Part shown: positions 12,314 through 24,117 of the stretch, in pieces | How positions within the stretch are numbered: the first letter of the stretch is position 1 | Layout of the letters: the number at the start of each line of letters is the position of its first letter | Assembly (NCBI GenBank): GCA_008704415.1 | Contig: VXIS01000237.1 | Location: forward strand, 1 to 64,000 | Length of the DNA: 64,000 bases | Direction of reading: 5' to 3' | Origin: Sphaerosporella brunnea | Lineage: Eukaryota > Ascomycota > Pezizomycetes > Pezizales > Pyronemataceae | Position numbers and translations under genes: made by a program | The notes under the pieces: generated by a model | Seen by the model: the letters and a program-made list of their open reading frames with translations, nothing else | What the model was told of the DNA's origin: nothing | Databases searched by the model: none

Positions 12314-13635
12314 GAGTCGGGGAACTTGGGTGACGAGATGGCCGGGTGCCGACCGGTTGCGTCACAAACAGATGGGCGACAGAATTCTCTCTCGTTTCTC
12401 AACAACAACCATGCCGATCGATAAAACGACAGGAAAGCGAAGAGAAGCGACACTCGACGAGAGAATTGATGTAGTTTCTAAAAGAAAAGAGGGCAAGAGT
12501 TTCGCCCAAATTGAGAAGGAAACTGGGGTGTCCCGATCACAGGCGCAGAGGATCTACCAGCAGTGGAACACCAAGCGCAAGATCAAACAAGACCTGCGAA
12601 CCGGACCGCCAAAAAAAATGTCGGAGAGGGATCTACGACACGCCAAGAGAGTTGTTATGCAAAATCCGTCTGCGACTTTGGCCGACGTTGCAGAGCAGGT
12701 CCAATCCCCAGTTATACCCCGGGTGCTGGGACAGTATCTACGCAACGAGCGCTGGTACTGCCGCCGTGCCAGGAGAAAGACCTGGCTGGATGCGACGACG
12801 ATGAGGAAGCGGTACCGCTGGTGCCTCAAGCGTAAGAGGTGGGAGGTCCAACAGTGGAGGAAAGTGGTGTACTGCGACGAGAAGCCTCTGAGTTCGGGTC
12901 GTGTTCGCCGTACACGATTAGTCCGACGTCCACCCGGTATCGCAAGGGCGTTCCAGCCTCGCTATCTCCAGCCAACATTCACCTCTGGACGCTTCTCTGT
13001 ACTCGCCGCTGCCGCCATCACCTTTGGAGCCCACACTCCTTTAGTTATTTTCCGTAAAAGAACTCCGGAGGAGCGGAAACACAAGCGAGACAGTTTGGGT
13101 GTGGATTCGACGCAATACATTGAGGAATTCGTCGAACCATACCTGGTGCCATTCATCTACAGTCTTCCTGGTGGTCCTGAGGACCATCCAACTATTGAGG
13201 ATGGTGCCAGGATACATACGTCCAAGCAGACCCAGCAGGCTCGTGAGGCATACAGTCTCACTCGTCTTGAGTGGCCTCCAAGCTCCCCTGAATGTCTGGC
13301 CGCTCCTTGACGCCAAGATTGATTTGAAGATGACCAACCCCTCTACTCGCGCCCACACTGAAGGGGAGTTCATAGAGCTAGCACAGCGGTCGTGGGAGGA
13401 GCTTGATTGGGACAAGGTGGACGGTATCATAGATAGTATGGCTAACCGGGTAAAAGCCGTATTGGAGGCGAAGGGAGGGCCTACAAAGTATTGAGCGCTT
13501 GTAAATAAACCCGCCATCACGTCGCTGGGTGTTTTTTTTTTTTTTCCTCGGCGTTCTGGTGTTCTGGCGTTGGTTGTTTTCTCGTTGTAAGGCATCGGTA
13601 ACCGGGCGCATCTCGTGACCCAAGTTCCCCGACTG
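12314..13635 (+). mobile_element. Tc1/mariner-superfamily DNA transposon, degenerate
   Basis: The terminal inverted repeats can be read at both ends: AGTCGGGGAACTTGGGT at 12315-12331 and its complement just before 13635. They continue imperfectly through a GAGATG...CCGGGT block. TA follows the right end (13636-13637); the left flank has decayed to TG. The element is about 1.3 kb with one transposase reading frame in between. Left flank decay and the broken ORF show it is an old copy. Confidence 0.9.
12411..13494 (+). pseudogene. Tc1/mariner-type transposase, frameshifted
   Basis: The frame opens near MPIDKTTGKRREATLDERID, followed by helix-turn-helix segments (KSFAQIEKETGVSRSQAQRIYQQW and the PSATLADVAEQV repeat). 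The catalytic core follows with YCDEKPLSSG (first Asp) and EDGARIHTSKQT (second Asp). The third acidic motif should read WPPSSPDLNPIENVWPLL, but here PPSSP runs into a different frame near 13290-13300 and the true continuation NVWPLLDAKIDLKM resumes one frame over. A loss of roughly 14-17 bases removed the last catalytic acid and shifted the frame. The distal part ends at 13494. The first in-frame Met may lie at 12411 or earlier, inside the terminal repeat. It cannot encode an active transposase. Confidence 0.88.
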
Positions 13636-13854
13636 TACATAGCTCGAAATATGTTCACTTGCAACTTGCAGGGAAGAATGAAGAGGCAAAGAAATATGTC
13701 GTCAGGCAGGTATGGGAAGAGCGAGATGTTACACGGCCATGATACTTCCAACCCAGAGTGCTTGAGGACGGCCAGTGATACAATATCTATCCCATTAGCA
13801 TTCACCAACCTCCTCCATCCAAAACACCTGCCCAGAATATATACACGCCAACCA

Positions 13855-15327
13855 TTACTTGCCCAGCTCGCCAAGGATCAAACTCTTGTCCGACGAGGCA
13901 GAAACAACTGTTAAACGAGAAGTTAGTAAACGGCGTTGTGTCATGAACTAAAGGAGAGCTTACTTATGGGCTCTGACGCGTTCGGCGAAAACCGCATGTC
14001 GTTTACGGTGCCTCGGTGTCCAGGGAGTTTGTATAGCAATTTCTTGGACTCAACATCCCATACTGCCACGCTGCCGTCCGCTCCACCGGCACCAATCTTG
14101 TCACCTGTTGGTGACCAACTGGCTCGGATTAAGTTTTTCTCAATTCCTGCCGGCGCTCCTTCGTATCTGCGATGCAGTTAGACATGACTCAAGAAAAAAA
14201 AAAAAGCTCGATATCATCCACTCACGTATTGATATGCCGCGTTGAAGGCGCAAAGGCGCGTATGTCCCATGTCCGCACTGTGCTGTCCATGGAGTTGGAA
14301 AGAAGTGTTTGCCCGTCCGGAGATATGTTTAAGGAGGTAACCGTATCCTGATGACCACGTAATGTATAAACTATGGCCTTTTTACGCAAATCCCACACCT
14401 TCAAACTCGATTAGCTCTACCCTTGGGAGTACCGCATCGCCGGGAACGAAAAGACTTACCTTGATATCGTTATCTATTCCACCACTGTATACTTCGTTAC
14501 CAGTCTCGCCCATTGCCACCGCGGTAATCGGAAAGCTTGTTTCGAGATAATCAACCGAGTCCTTTTGGCGAGGGTCCCATAGCTGTGCAAATGGTTAGCA
14601 ACAGCAACATCCTTGGCCAGGAACACAATACCCCAATAGTGCAGTCGTCGCTTCCGCTGACCATCATCTCAGGTCCTCTCCTCGAGATATCCATTGCATT
14701 GACAATATCTTCATGCCCGATGTATCTTCGGATCCGCGTCTTGCCCTCCACGTCCCAAGAAGCCAGATGGGTATCCGCTGACGCTGAGAAGATTATTTGT
14801 GAGTCTCTTGACCAGCTTAGATCGAGAATGGGGCCTTTGTGGCCGTTGAGTTCGAGATGGTTGGCGCAATCTCCGTACGTGTTCCACACAACTGGTAATG
14901 CGATGTTAGCATGGCGTCATTCTTGGGCGCAGGGAACGAGGGCCAGCATACGGATAGCACGATCAAAACCGGCGGATGCTATATTTGTTCCGAAACCGTC
15001 AAAGCGGACGGCAAACACTTCTCTCTACAAAACGTCAGAGTCAGGGATTCAGCGCCGCACTGCGTGTGGGGGACTCACCCCATGCCCAGTGAGCTCCATG
15101 ATCGGGGCCTGTAGAGCCGACGTCCGAGGAACCTAGGAGCAGATGAGCTGGAAGCTTCTTGATAGAAGACAATTGCAATGGTAACATACTGCCTGTATGA
15201 GCGCGCCATTGCTTGCGGACGAATTCACAATGGAAACGGCACTACTCGGAGGAGCGTCAGGTCTCGTGCGCTTGACGAGCTGGGAGGTGCCAAAGTGTTC
15301 TGGCGCTTTTCGTTTATCGGCGGACAT
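13855..15327 (-). CDS. U5 snRNP 40-kDa WD40 protein (SNRNP40 / S. pombe Spf38 type)
   Basis: A WD40 propeller of the spliceosome found in U5 snRNP and active complexes. It starts at 15327 with MSADKRKAPEHFGTSQLVKR. Repeats seen in order include FDGFGTNIASAGFDRAI-LVWNTYGDC, LNGHKGPILDLSWSRDSQIIFSASADTHLASWD, RYIGHEDIVNAMDI...VSGSDDCTI, KVWDLRKKAIVYTLRGHQDT, ISPDGQTLLSNSMDSTVRTWDIR, and a last blade GADGSVAVWDVESKKLLYKL. The C-terminus EPIIVSASSDKSLILGELGK is split by an intron near 13900-13955 and ends at 13855. At least six introns are needed; I resolved the joins by frame but not every one exactly. It shares a 256-bp divergent promoter with BET3. Confidence 0.88.
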
Positions 15328-15583
15328 GCTAGGTGACGGAGATATTGTGTGGCTAGGGCTTGGCTTGTTGTTAGAAAAGTTTGCTGGTCGTGACAGTTGG
15401 AATTCGCGAATCGCGATTCTGAGTGCTGACGCGAATTCAGGTGTTGCAGTTCAGAAGTGGGCTAGCGCCAAGAAGCGTTGCTTCCCAGAACAACCTTACT
15501 TCAGCATCTATCTACATACGGCGCCTCCTCTACCCGACGCTGCATCCGCGAATAGATCTACCACAGCTCGAAGGTACTTTGGT

Positions 15584-16502
15584 ATGTCTTCCACGAAAGC
15601 CGCACGTATCGGTGAGGAGTAAAGTCACCCTTCCACTCCAACTTCTTCTCGCGCAATAGCTAAGCGGTTCCCAGAGTTTGGAAGACGAGAATCGACAAAG
15701 TGGTTCGTTCGAAGCTGGCTGGCAATATTCTGCGATAATTGCTCTCTCGGCTGACTTGCGTTTTCTAGAATGCCGAGCTAGTCACTCTCACCTATGGATC
15801 CATCGTCGCGCAGTTATGCAAGGACTTCGAGGGCGATTACATGGAGGTCAACAAGCAGCTAGACAAGATGGGCTACAATATCGGCTTGCGTCTGATTGAA
15901 GATTTCCTTGCAAAGACGAACACGGGCCGATGCGCGAACTTCCGAGAGACAGCCGAAACCATCTCAAAGGTGCGCATTCCTTCCTCTAAACACCTCAGTT
16001 TTATCTGGAGCTCCGTAATCTGGAGTGGACGGAAAATTGCTGTCAACCCAAGGCGCTGTATTGAACCACTGCTGACATCATTCATCCGGTCAGATCGGAT
16101 TTAAGGTGTTTTTAAACATCACTCCCACGGTGACAAATTGGACGTCGGACAACAAGCAATTTTCTCTGATATTCGACGAGAACCCTTTGGCAGACTTTGT
16201 TGAGTTGCCGGATGATGGGAGGGCTCAGAACGAATTGTGGTACTCGAACATCCTATGTGGAGTGCTGCGAGGCGCGCTTGAAATGGTCCGTATCCCTTTC
16301 CTTTGTTTGATCATAAAGGTGGCTACTGCTTCATTAAACCATTACAGCTTCCACCGGCTGACATGGCATTGAATGCGAACAGGTGCAAATGCAGGTCGAT
16401 GCACATTTCGCTAGCGATGTTCTGCGAGGAAATGATACGACGGAAATGAGAGTCACCCTAATCAGGATGATAGATGATGAGCTGCCCCCGGGAGATGATT
16501 AA
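15584..16502 (+). CDS. BET3: TRAPP complex core subunit Bet3
   Basis: Core TRAPP subunit that helps activate Rab1/Ypt1 and tether ER-derived vesicles at the Golgi. The N-terminus MSSTKAARIGEE joins by splicing to VWKTRIDKV and then NAELVTLTYGSIVAQLCKDF. The middle exon reads YNIGLRLIEDFLAKT, GRCANFRETAETISK, and the next starts GFKVFLNITP. Further motifs are WTSDNKQFSLIFDENPLADF, VELPDDGRAQ and WYSNILCGVLRGALEM, then VQMQVDAHFASDVLRGNDTT; the end is MIDDELPPGDD. Cys in YSNILCGVL is in the family position near the acyl-binding tunnel. Four introns are required. Length is about 190 residues, normal for Bet3. Confidence 0.95.
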
Positions 16503-16740
16503 GCTTTCAATCCGCAGCAAATACTTCAAATTCATACGGCATAATTCCCCCAATACAATCGCTGTTAATTTTGAATCGTCTCTTCCAAGGACTTAGTGGC
16601 TCTGGTGGGAAATTGTCGATCCATATCACTCGAACTCCGGTTACACTGGGGGTTATTTGTATTTCCATTCGCGTTCTTGCAGAAACAAAGGTTTCCATCA
16701 CTTCAGAAGTACTTTATTAGCCAAACTGTGAACCCCAGAG

Positions 16741-16971
16741 TAAAGTCCCTGACCACTTGATAGTGGATATCAGTAGATAGTGGACGATGAGATAAGATAA
16801 GATACATACCTAAAGCGGTAAGGTTCATATATCGAGTGATGACCAGTGAGCGGTCAGGCGGTGGCCAAGAGAGCTGGCGGTCGCGGGACCTTACCGCTTT
16901 AGGTATATCTATTATCTTATCTCATCCTCCACTATCTACTGATATCCACTATCAGGTGGTCAGGGACTTTA
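16741..16971. mobile_element. 231-bp palindromic MITE (TAAAGTCCCTG termini)
   Basis: The ends are TAAAGTCCCTGACCAC at 16741 and its complement ending at 16971, including the flanking TA. The arms continue through GATAGTGGATATCAGTAG and a GATAAGATAAGATA stretch, with small insertions between them, to CCTAAAGCGGTAAGG. There is no coding capacity. It lies in the spacer between BET3 and TAD2. Its termini resemble those of the elements at 30622-30759 and 31456-31570. Confidence 0.85.
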
Positions 16972-17272
16972 CCCTCTGTTTGGAGCTGAAAAAGTTCCCA
17001 CAAAATGTAACCCTAATCCTTCCTAACCTGTGAAGTTTTTACGGTGCTGTTTTTGGTTGTTGTGTTGTGTTGCGCTCAACATAGAACGTTACTCGCAAAC
17101 AACACATGCCCAGTCTAGCCCTTTCTCATCTCAACTCGTTTTCAGACCAACGCATCTACCACAACCACCACAAGGCTTCTCCGCCACAAACACCTGCACA
17201 AAGTCGTTCACGCCTACCACCACCACCACCACCGCCCTCCTCCGTCCCCACCATCCTCTCGCCACAGCCACC

Positions 17273-18078
17273 ATGACACCCATACCGACCCTGATAGTTC
17301 CCACCCCGGAGGATAAAGAAGTCCACAAAAAGTTCATGCGCGCGGCTTTAGACATGGCGGAAACGGCTTTGCGCACCGATGAGGTTCCTGTCGGTTGCGT
17401 GTTTGTGCACGATGGCCAGATCATTGGTCGGGGCATGAACGACACAAACCGATCTCTCTGCGTAAGCCAGCTCCAGACTCCCGGCGATGCCGTGCTCTCG
17501 AAGCGCAGCATCCAGAACACCACTAACTGCCCCCCTCCTGACAGGGAACCCGCCACGCCGAATTCATCGCGATCGAATCCATCCTGCGCTCTCACCCCGC
17601 CGAAATCTTCTCCGAAACCGACCTATATGTAACCGTGGAGCCGTGCGTAATGTGTGCCTCCGCCCTCCGGCAGCTGCGTATCCGCCGCGTGTTCTTCGGT
17701 TGCCTAAACGACCGGTTCGGCGGGTGTGGCGGCGTGTTAAAGATCCACGAAGGGCCCGGCACAGATCCCAGATACCCGTGCTACGGCGGTATCAACCACG
17801 ACGAAGCTATCATGTTGCTGCGGAGGTTCTACATCCAAGAAAACGAGCGCGCGCCGCAACCGCTGGCAAAGAAGTCGCGTACGCTCAAGACTGAGGTATT
17901 GCCCTTTGGCGAGGGCTTCCCTAGGGATAGAAATTTCGGGAACAAAAAGAGGGAGATGGTCAAAAGTGTTGAGGACGCGTTGGCTATGCAGCAGTTGGAG
18001 CTAAGCAATGGCGTGCCCACGCCGAGCCCGAGCACTGCGCCGACGAGCCTGAAGGCTGCCGGAGAGGTGCATGCATAG
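17273..18078 (+). CDS. TAD2: tRNA adenosine-34 deaminase catalytic subunit Tad2
   Basis: Catalytic partner of the Tad2-Tad3 heterodimer that makes inosine at the wobble position of tRNA anticodons. Exon 1 is 17273-17461 and exon 2 is 17545-18078, for about 240 residues. The start lies in a good context (CCACCATGACA). The cytidine/adenosine-deaminase zinc site is complete: RHAEFIAIE (zinc His and proton-shuttle Glu) is followed by TVEPCVMCASALRQL (two zinc Cys). LNDRFGGCGGVLKIHE and YPCYGGINHDEAIMLLRRFY are also typical. The catalytic His-Ala-Glu lies directly after the intron. The C-terminal 60 residues are Ser/Pro-rich and probably variable. Confidence 0.94.
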
Positions 18079-19870
18079 ACGGAATGGGATGGAATGGCAT
18101 GGAATGGCATGGAATGGCATGGAGTGGATGGGATATCGGCGTTCGGGTCTGGGTTTTAGATACTATACCAGTGTTCCTTGTTTCTCGTTTTTTCCCCCCC
18201 TTCTTACGGCGAGTCCGTTATAAATTATGTTTTCTTGTTTTGTACAGAGTACAGTACAGTTGCGATTGTAAGAGTATCTTGCCTGACAGCGTCTAGATGG
18301 AATGGTCGAGTGATAATCGGTGAGTGGACATGATGCATCTGGGCGCTTTTACCCCAAAATCCGCCGTAATGTCATTCCTTCCGCTTACTCGCGGCAAATG
18401 GTTTAATCGCCGCGACGAGACCATCTGCGCCATGGGGTAAAGAAGCTCTGAATCGGAGTAGACCTCAGTCATAATGCAACATCTAGACTCCGATTGCAAG
18501 GAGCCCGAGAGTATTGCATATACAGTACATACAAGTGAACATCCTCCTCGGTAACGCCTTAACTGTGTAACGCTCCATGGCGCCGATTCTCTCTTCGCAT
18601 GCTCGAACAACCATTCAGTAGCTTCATCTACCCCTGTCGGACCATAAAAGTACTCTACAGTGTGTGAACGACCGTTGGCCTTTTACACCAGAGTTACAAA
18701 ACTGCTCGGTCAAGTCCGAGTTCTCTATTTACAGAATGAACGTGGACATACAAGTTCTCTCTTGAGGGAAGAAATTTGACACAGAAGTCTGATGATGATT
18801 CTACTTTAACACCCCCCCCTGACAGGATTTCTTCGTTTGGTCAGTTGCCGGTCCGACTATCAGAGATAAAATCGAGAGATGACGGGGAGATGAGCTCGGA
18901 GGTTTCCTATGCACCATGCAGCTCGAGAATATCTATTCATACCTAGGTGGCTTTATTGGTCGGCGGCTTCTGACGGGTTTTCCATCCTGTCTTTTCACAA
19001 GATGGCGCTGGGTAAGGGAAGCCAATACATACATACAAGCGTACGGCAGCATGGTGCGGGCCGGGCCGGGCAAGGCTTGGTTGGATGGGGTATGGATTGA
19101 TCTGCGATGTCACTCGCTAATCGGACCTAGATAGATAGCCAGGAACAGCACAACGTCCAGACCGATTGAGCGAAACAATTACAAAAAGGCCACTCAGTCC
19201 GGTCAAACAAAATGCACCTCTTCCGTAGCAGGTCTGTTTTGGGCTTCCAAAGAACCATCGGGCTCGTCTGGCTTCGCGCTGAGCATGGGGAAATAATCAT
19301 TTCAGCTCATATCACTGATGGGTTTGTGATAAAACATGGGCGAGTACTCTGCTGGCCCCCACCCAACCCCGCGGGGAGCGGCTAGCGTCCCCTCCTTATT
19401 CCTCAGCCTCTCTCCTACTGTTACTATGGCTCCATCCACTTGAAGTACCACTCGTTCGGACCCACTTTGGCACTTTGGCCCTTGGATTGTCACTTGTTTT
19501 TGTTCTTTCCAGCAACCATACAAGACAACTGTTCCTTGTCCACTGGCCAGCTCTCCCGCTACTAGTGTGACACGCTATGCAACAACGCAGACAGTGTTTT
19601 CCTCGCCCTCGGGTGTATTTCGGGTGTGCCTTCAACTTGAAGCACGTACTCAAATGTCTCCTACTGTAGGAAGCCTTCAAGTTGCCTAAGGCCACCGTGT
19701 TTTTGGCCACGGATCTCTTAATCACAAGGAAAGGGGGGGGTCGCTTGACTGAGTAGATTTGGTTGGTCAACATCTGCCACAATTCACGCTGATGCATTCA
19801 TCCATTGGCATTAACGTAAACCGCCCCAGTCCAAACTATAACATCTCCCCCACCCCCCCCCTTCTCCTGC
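18079..19870. other. 1.8-kb intergenic region
   Basis: No gene is supported. Just after the TAD2 stop, TGGAATGGCA-type units are repeated in tandem (18083-18125). A C run lies at 18812-18819. The rest is unstructured spacer, with the CLF1 3' flank (C-rich at 19848-19861) at its right end. Confidence 0.55.
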
Positions 19871-22012
19871 CTACTGCGTCTGCCCCAACTGCTGCGCCTG
19901 CGCCTGTTTCCATTGGTGCGCAGCCTGCAGCAACTTGAGCACGCCCGCATTCGCCTGCTCGTCCGCAGGGAAAAGGTAGTCCATATACTCCTCATATGAG
20001 TCATCATCGAGCTTCCTCCTCTTCTTAACCCGCTTCGGCATCTGCGCCTCGACCTTCTTGAGATCCTCCTCAGATCCATGCGTGCTCTCAAAGCTCTTCC
20101 ACGCGTTGAGCAGCACCACACGTTCCTCCTTGAGATCCTTCTCCTTGAGACTCTTGTACGCGCGCTCAAAAACCTTTCTAGCGCGCGCCTTGGCCTCGTC
20201 GGACACGGTCTCTTCTTCCTCTTCGCCGCTTTCGTCGGCATTGATCTCGAAGTGCGCGTATGAGATCCAGACTTTGACGTGGTCGGTTCTCTCGAGGAGA
20301 CGCTCAAAGAGCGCGCGTGTACGTTCGAACTCGGCAGATTCCTCCTCAAAGTCAATGTATGCCTTCCACACAAGCTCCGGCATATCCAGAGTTTCCTGGG
20401 AGATAGCGAGCTCAAAGATAGCGCGGGCGCGGTCCTCATCTTCCAGTGCGACTTCCAATTCGGCGAAGCGGATCCACGTAGCCGCGTTTGCAGGGTTGAA
20501 CTCGATATGTTTTTCATACAGTGTTCTGCAGCGCTTAAACTCGTGGAGTTTTGTTTCAAGCTCGATGTAGCCCTTGAAGAGTTTATCTTTGGGGCACATA
20601 CCGATAGCTTGACCGAGGGTCTTCCTAGCCGCCGCAAGGTTCATCTGTCGGATCTCAAACGCAGCTTTCAGCAGCCAGATCTTGGCGAATGTAAACTGTT
20701 TATGCGGTATCAGCTTGAGACACTCGTTGTAGATCTGCCGTGTGCGCTCCACGTCCTTGCCCGCCATCTCCTCCCACAGCGCGTAGAAGATCCAGAGGTA
20801 GATGTAGCGGCGCCAATGGCGCTTCTCGCGGGTGGGAGGGATGTTGGCGATTGCGCGCTCGTAGACTTCGCGGACACGGTCTGCATCGCCGAGAGTTTCC
20901 TCCAGCCGCGCGTAGTCGAACCATACGTCGTAGTTTTTGGGGTTCTCTTTGATTTGCTCCTCGTACTGCACTCGCCGTTTGGAGAGGATCACGTCCTCGA
21001 CGCCTTCTCGCTCACCGAACTGCTTCTCGAAGGTTGTGTAGTTCTTGTAGAGGAGGTAAGATTTCGAGCGGGGGAGGCGGTCGAGGGCGTATTTGTAAAT
21101 GACACGAGCACGCTCGTACTCCTTGAGCTTTGTCTCATACCTAGATCCGTCAGCACCCCATTCACTCATAGGCGCAGGAGAAGCACAAACCTTGCATATG
21201 CAATAAACAACTTTTCGTCCATGAACTCATCCCCCAGCATTTCAATCGCTGTGGTAAAAACCTCGCGCACATTATCCTCGGTGCCATACTCCTCCTCAAA
21301 CCTCGCCCACTTGATCCAATTCCGTACCTCGGGATGCACCTGCGTGAGTCTCTGAAAAATAGCTCTAGCCCTTCCAATCTCGCCATATCGCTTCTCAAGC
21401 TTGATATAAGCGCTCCAGGCCGCCTCCTCTGGCTCCCAGCTCATCCAGCGTTCAAACACCTGCCTGGTACCGGGAATATTTCCCAGCGTCTCCTCCATAT
21501 ATACATACTTATACCAGAGCTTGTCAACCCTGGGGAGTATCGTCACCGCGCGGTCCAGGAGATTCCGCGCATGGTTGATATTCCTAGTTTTCATTTCCGC
21601 CTCGATATATCGCAGCCACAACACAACGCTGCGGGCGTCCACATCAAGCGCACGCTCAAAGATGGATCGCGCACGCGCATACTCCTTCTGCTCGAGCTCC
21701 CACTGCGCATAGCGCATCCAATTGTTCATGTTGATGCGATTGCGGCGTACATAGTCTTCGAATTCCTTCCGCTTGCGACCCTGGAATTCGTGTAGTTCTT
21801 CTAGGTCTGCAAAGCGCTGAGTCGGCGCTTGAAGCCCCGGTTCCTGGCGCTCGAAGGCTTCGCGCAGTATCTGCTCCGCGCTGCGGAAGGGTCAGCATCG
21901 AGTGACGGACGGGTGTGCTTGTGGGGGGGGGGGGGGCAAAGAGGACATACCTGATCTGCTGCGCGGAGGCGGCCTTGTTCTTGACCCTTGGGGGGCCGCG
22001 CGATGTCTCCAT
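19871..22012 (-). CDS. CLF1: pre-mRNA splicing factor Clf1 (crooked-neck / Syf3), HAT-repeat protein
   Basis: A scaffold of the NineTeen complex in the spliceosome, built from half-a-TPR repeats. It starts [20 protein letters not shown] at 22012; a first intron follows near 21890-21950, and a second joins FIAYARY to [12 protein letters not shown] near 21140-21192. HAT motifs fill most of the protein: [120 protein letters not shown] and VWISYAHFE. The tail carries a Lys/Arg-rich patch ([24 protein letters not shown]) and ends QAQQLGQTQ. About 670-680 residues, as expected. A 358-codon ORF on the other strand (20279-21355) is a shadow. Confidence 0.95.
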
Positions 22013-22724
22013 GTTGGCTGTTTTGTGGTATCGAGTTGGGTTCCGGTTTTAGGAGTCGGTTTTTGTGTTGCTGCTGCAAAGTTGGCTTGCTCGCGTGGCC
22101 GCAAGTTCCTGTTTAGGAAATTACCCGGGCATGGATGGATGCATCAAGTCTCACTCGAGATGAAATTGCTGTCGGCTCGTTTTCTATGGGCGTAATTACG
22201 CTTAGTTTTGAGTTTTCGCAACGAGATGGCTCCCACCCGGCCTTTCGCGCAACCTCCCCTATCCATCCTGAATCTAGGCCTGTTCCTCCGCATCATCTTC
22301 ATATTCCTCCTCAAGCTTTAAATTGTAGGCGTCGGGGTTATCTTTATCAAAAACCGCATGCAAAAATCCAGAAGTCTTCAATTAGCTGCCAAGAATGCGC
22401 ATGCAAAGATTGAGGTTTTTCCAAGCAGGCGTTGTTGAGATGCAATTAAAATCGTGTGTTGTGATTTCGTCAGTGCGGTAAACACAAGAAACTCACACTA
22501 AAAACTGTCTTGCGACCTCTGACTTCAAGGCTGTGTTTCAACCACTTCACGTCCTCCAAAAAATATCCAAAATTCATTCTAAGCTCTCTTTCATATCGAG
22601 ACATAATCCGGAGGGTTCTGAGGCAAAGAGTCCAAAACTGGTGTTGTGGTGTTGGTCGGAATTCGTGCATTTTCGCCTATTTTTGGTGTGGTTTCACCCA
22701 ATCACCAACACTTTTGCTCAGGTA
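22013..22724. other. intergenic region between CLF1 and MITE copy 2
   Basis: Upstream flank of CLF1. It contains no supported gene and no distinctive regulatory motif. Confidence 0.5.
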
Positions 22725-23147
22725 CTCTGGCGGCCGAGCGCCAAGTTCGGGATTTTGTGATTGGCCCGCACAACAAAAAACCGCGAAAATAAAAACTCGG
22801 CCGTCAAAATCCATCGTAAATCAGAAGCTCTCACTTGTGGTCATATTCAACGCAAAAAACGCTATCTAGCACGTCTTGGAGGGCCTGCTGGGCCGTCGTG
22901 ATGTTGAGAAAGTTGAAACGGTGATGCTGAATATCCAGCGTTGCCACACAACGCCACACATCAGCCTCCCACTCCCCCACCCAGCTACCCCTCCGGGACG
23001 TGCTGGATCGCGTTTTTTGCGACGAATTTGACTACAAGTGGGAGCTTCTAATTTATGATGAATTTTGACGGCCGAGTTTTTATTTTCGCGGTTTTTTGTT
23101 GTGCCGGCCAATCACAAAATCCCGAACTTGGCGCTCGGCCGCCAGAG
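22725..23147. mobile_element. 423-bp MITE, copy 2 (Tc1/mariner-like, TA target)
   Basis: Same element as 9867-10289, in the same orientation and of identical length, with scattered base differences. TA flanks it at 22723-22724 and 23148-23149. The terminus reads CTCTGGCGGCCGAGCGCC, and its matching right end carries the compensating change GGCCGCCAGAG. It lies about 0.7 kb upstream of CLF1 and 1 kb upstream of the UBP3-type gene. Confidence 0.92.
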
Positions 23148-24117
23148 TACTGGGGGAGGCAAAACGTCAAATGCTTCGAGAATTTCAGGATTCTGATTGT
23201 GTGGCATGGTAGATTGCAGAGCGTAGTTGTGTAGGGTAGGAAAGCCTGAGAGAGTGTCTGCTAGCGAGTTGTTTACTGCTATGAGGAGCTGTTCTGACTT
23301 GGAGTCGCCATTCGAAATCCAGACATGGCCCGCCCCGCATTTCCTGACCTTCTGACTGAAGTGGTTTCATTGCTAGTGGCTCTGTCACAGTTGCCTGGAT
23401 GCCCCAGGCTCCGTGTCATATTAAGCTTTTATACATGATTATGATTCGGAAAACAAACATAGGACGTTTGTACTCCCGTTGTCTAGAACACTTCACGTAT
23501 TCACGTACGGAAAATAACAGTAATAATCGAACCCTAGATGAAAACGACGGGATGTGCGGAGGTGACGTCGGCTTGTGCTTTCGATACTTATCGAAATATA
23601 TGAATATTGATTCGATCATCAGTTTCCCGCTCAATGCGGCTACATGTATCCTGCCATTGAGAAACTGTATTACTAAGTGTTTTTGCTTGAGATATGCTTA
23701 GTCAGCGCGATATTCTAAAGGGGTAAAGCGCGAAAAACACGGCTCCGCACTTTTGGAAAAGTTAACGTTGAAAGCAACCACAAACGAACGAACACCCACC
23801 CATCTCCATCGCCATCCCCACTCCACAACCTACCCCCCCTCCCCCTCGTCTTTCATCTTTGACTGAACCCGTCCTTTGTTCTCCTCAAAGCATTGCATTC
23901 ACCTCACCTCATCGGTCGCCGCCTGAATCACTTAAAAAAAAAATATATCGGCTACCGTCTTGCAGCATCCCTGGTCCAACCACTCGCAGATAACCTTGGC
24001 TCGTCCCCCCACCACCAATTCTCTGCAGTTCAACACAGTCGGGTTTTGGTGTTTAGCTGAACCATACCGACTGTGCCATCGGGCTGCGTCAACGGACGCA
24101 AGTCCTTCAGCACCATC
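23148..24117. other. intergenic region upstream of the UBP3-type gene
   Basis: No gene is supported. The part after 23760 is C-rich (CACCCACCCATC..., CCTACCCCCCCTCCCCC) and probably forms the promoter and leader of the deubiquitinase gene. Confidence 0.5.

Noticed and set aside
18083..18125. TGGAATGGCA tandem as a functional element
   Set aside because: A short simple repeat after the TAD2 stop with no sign of function.
20279..21355. 358-codon ORF on the + strand
   Set aside because: It is the antisense of CLF1, whose HAT repeats are unmistakable; the ORF has no domain.
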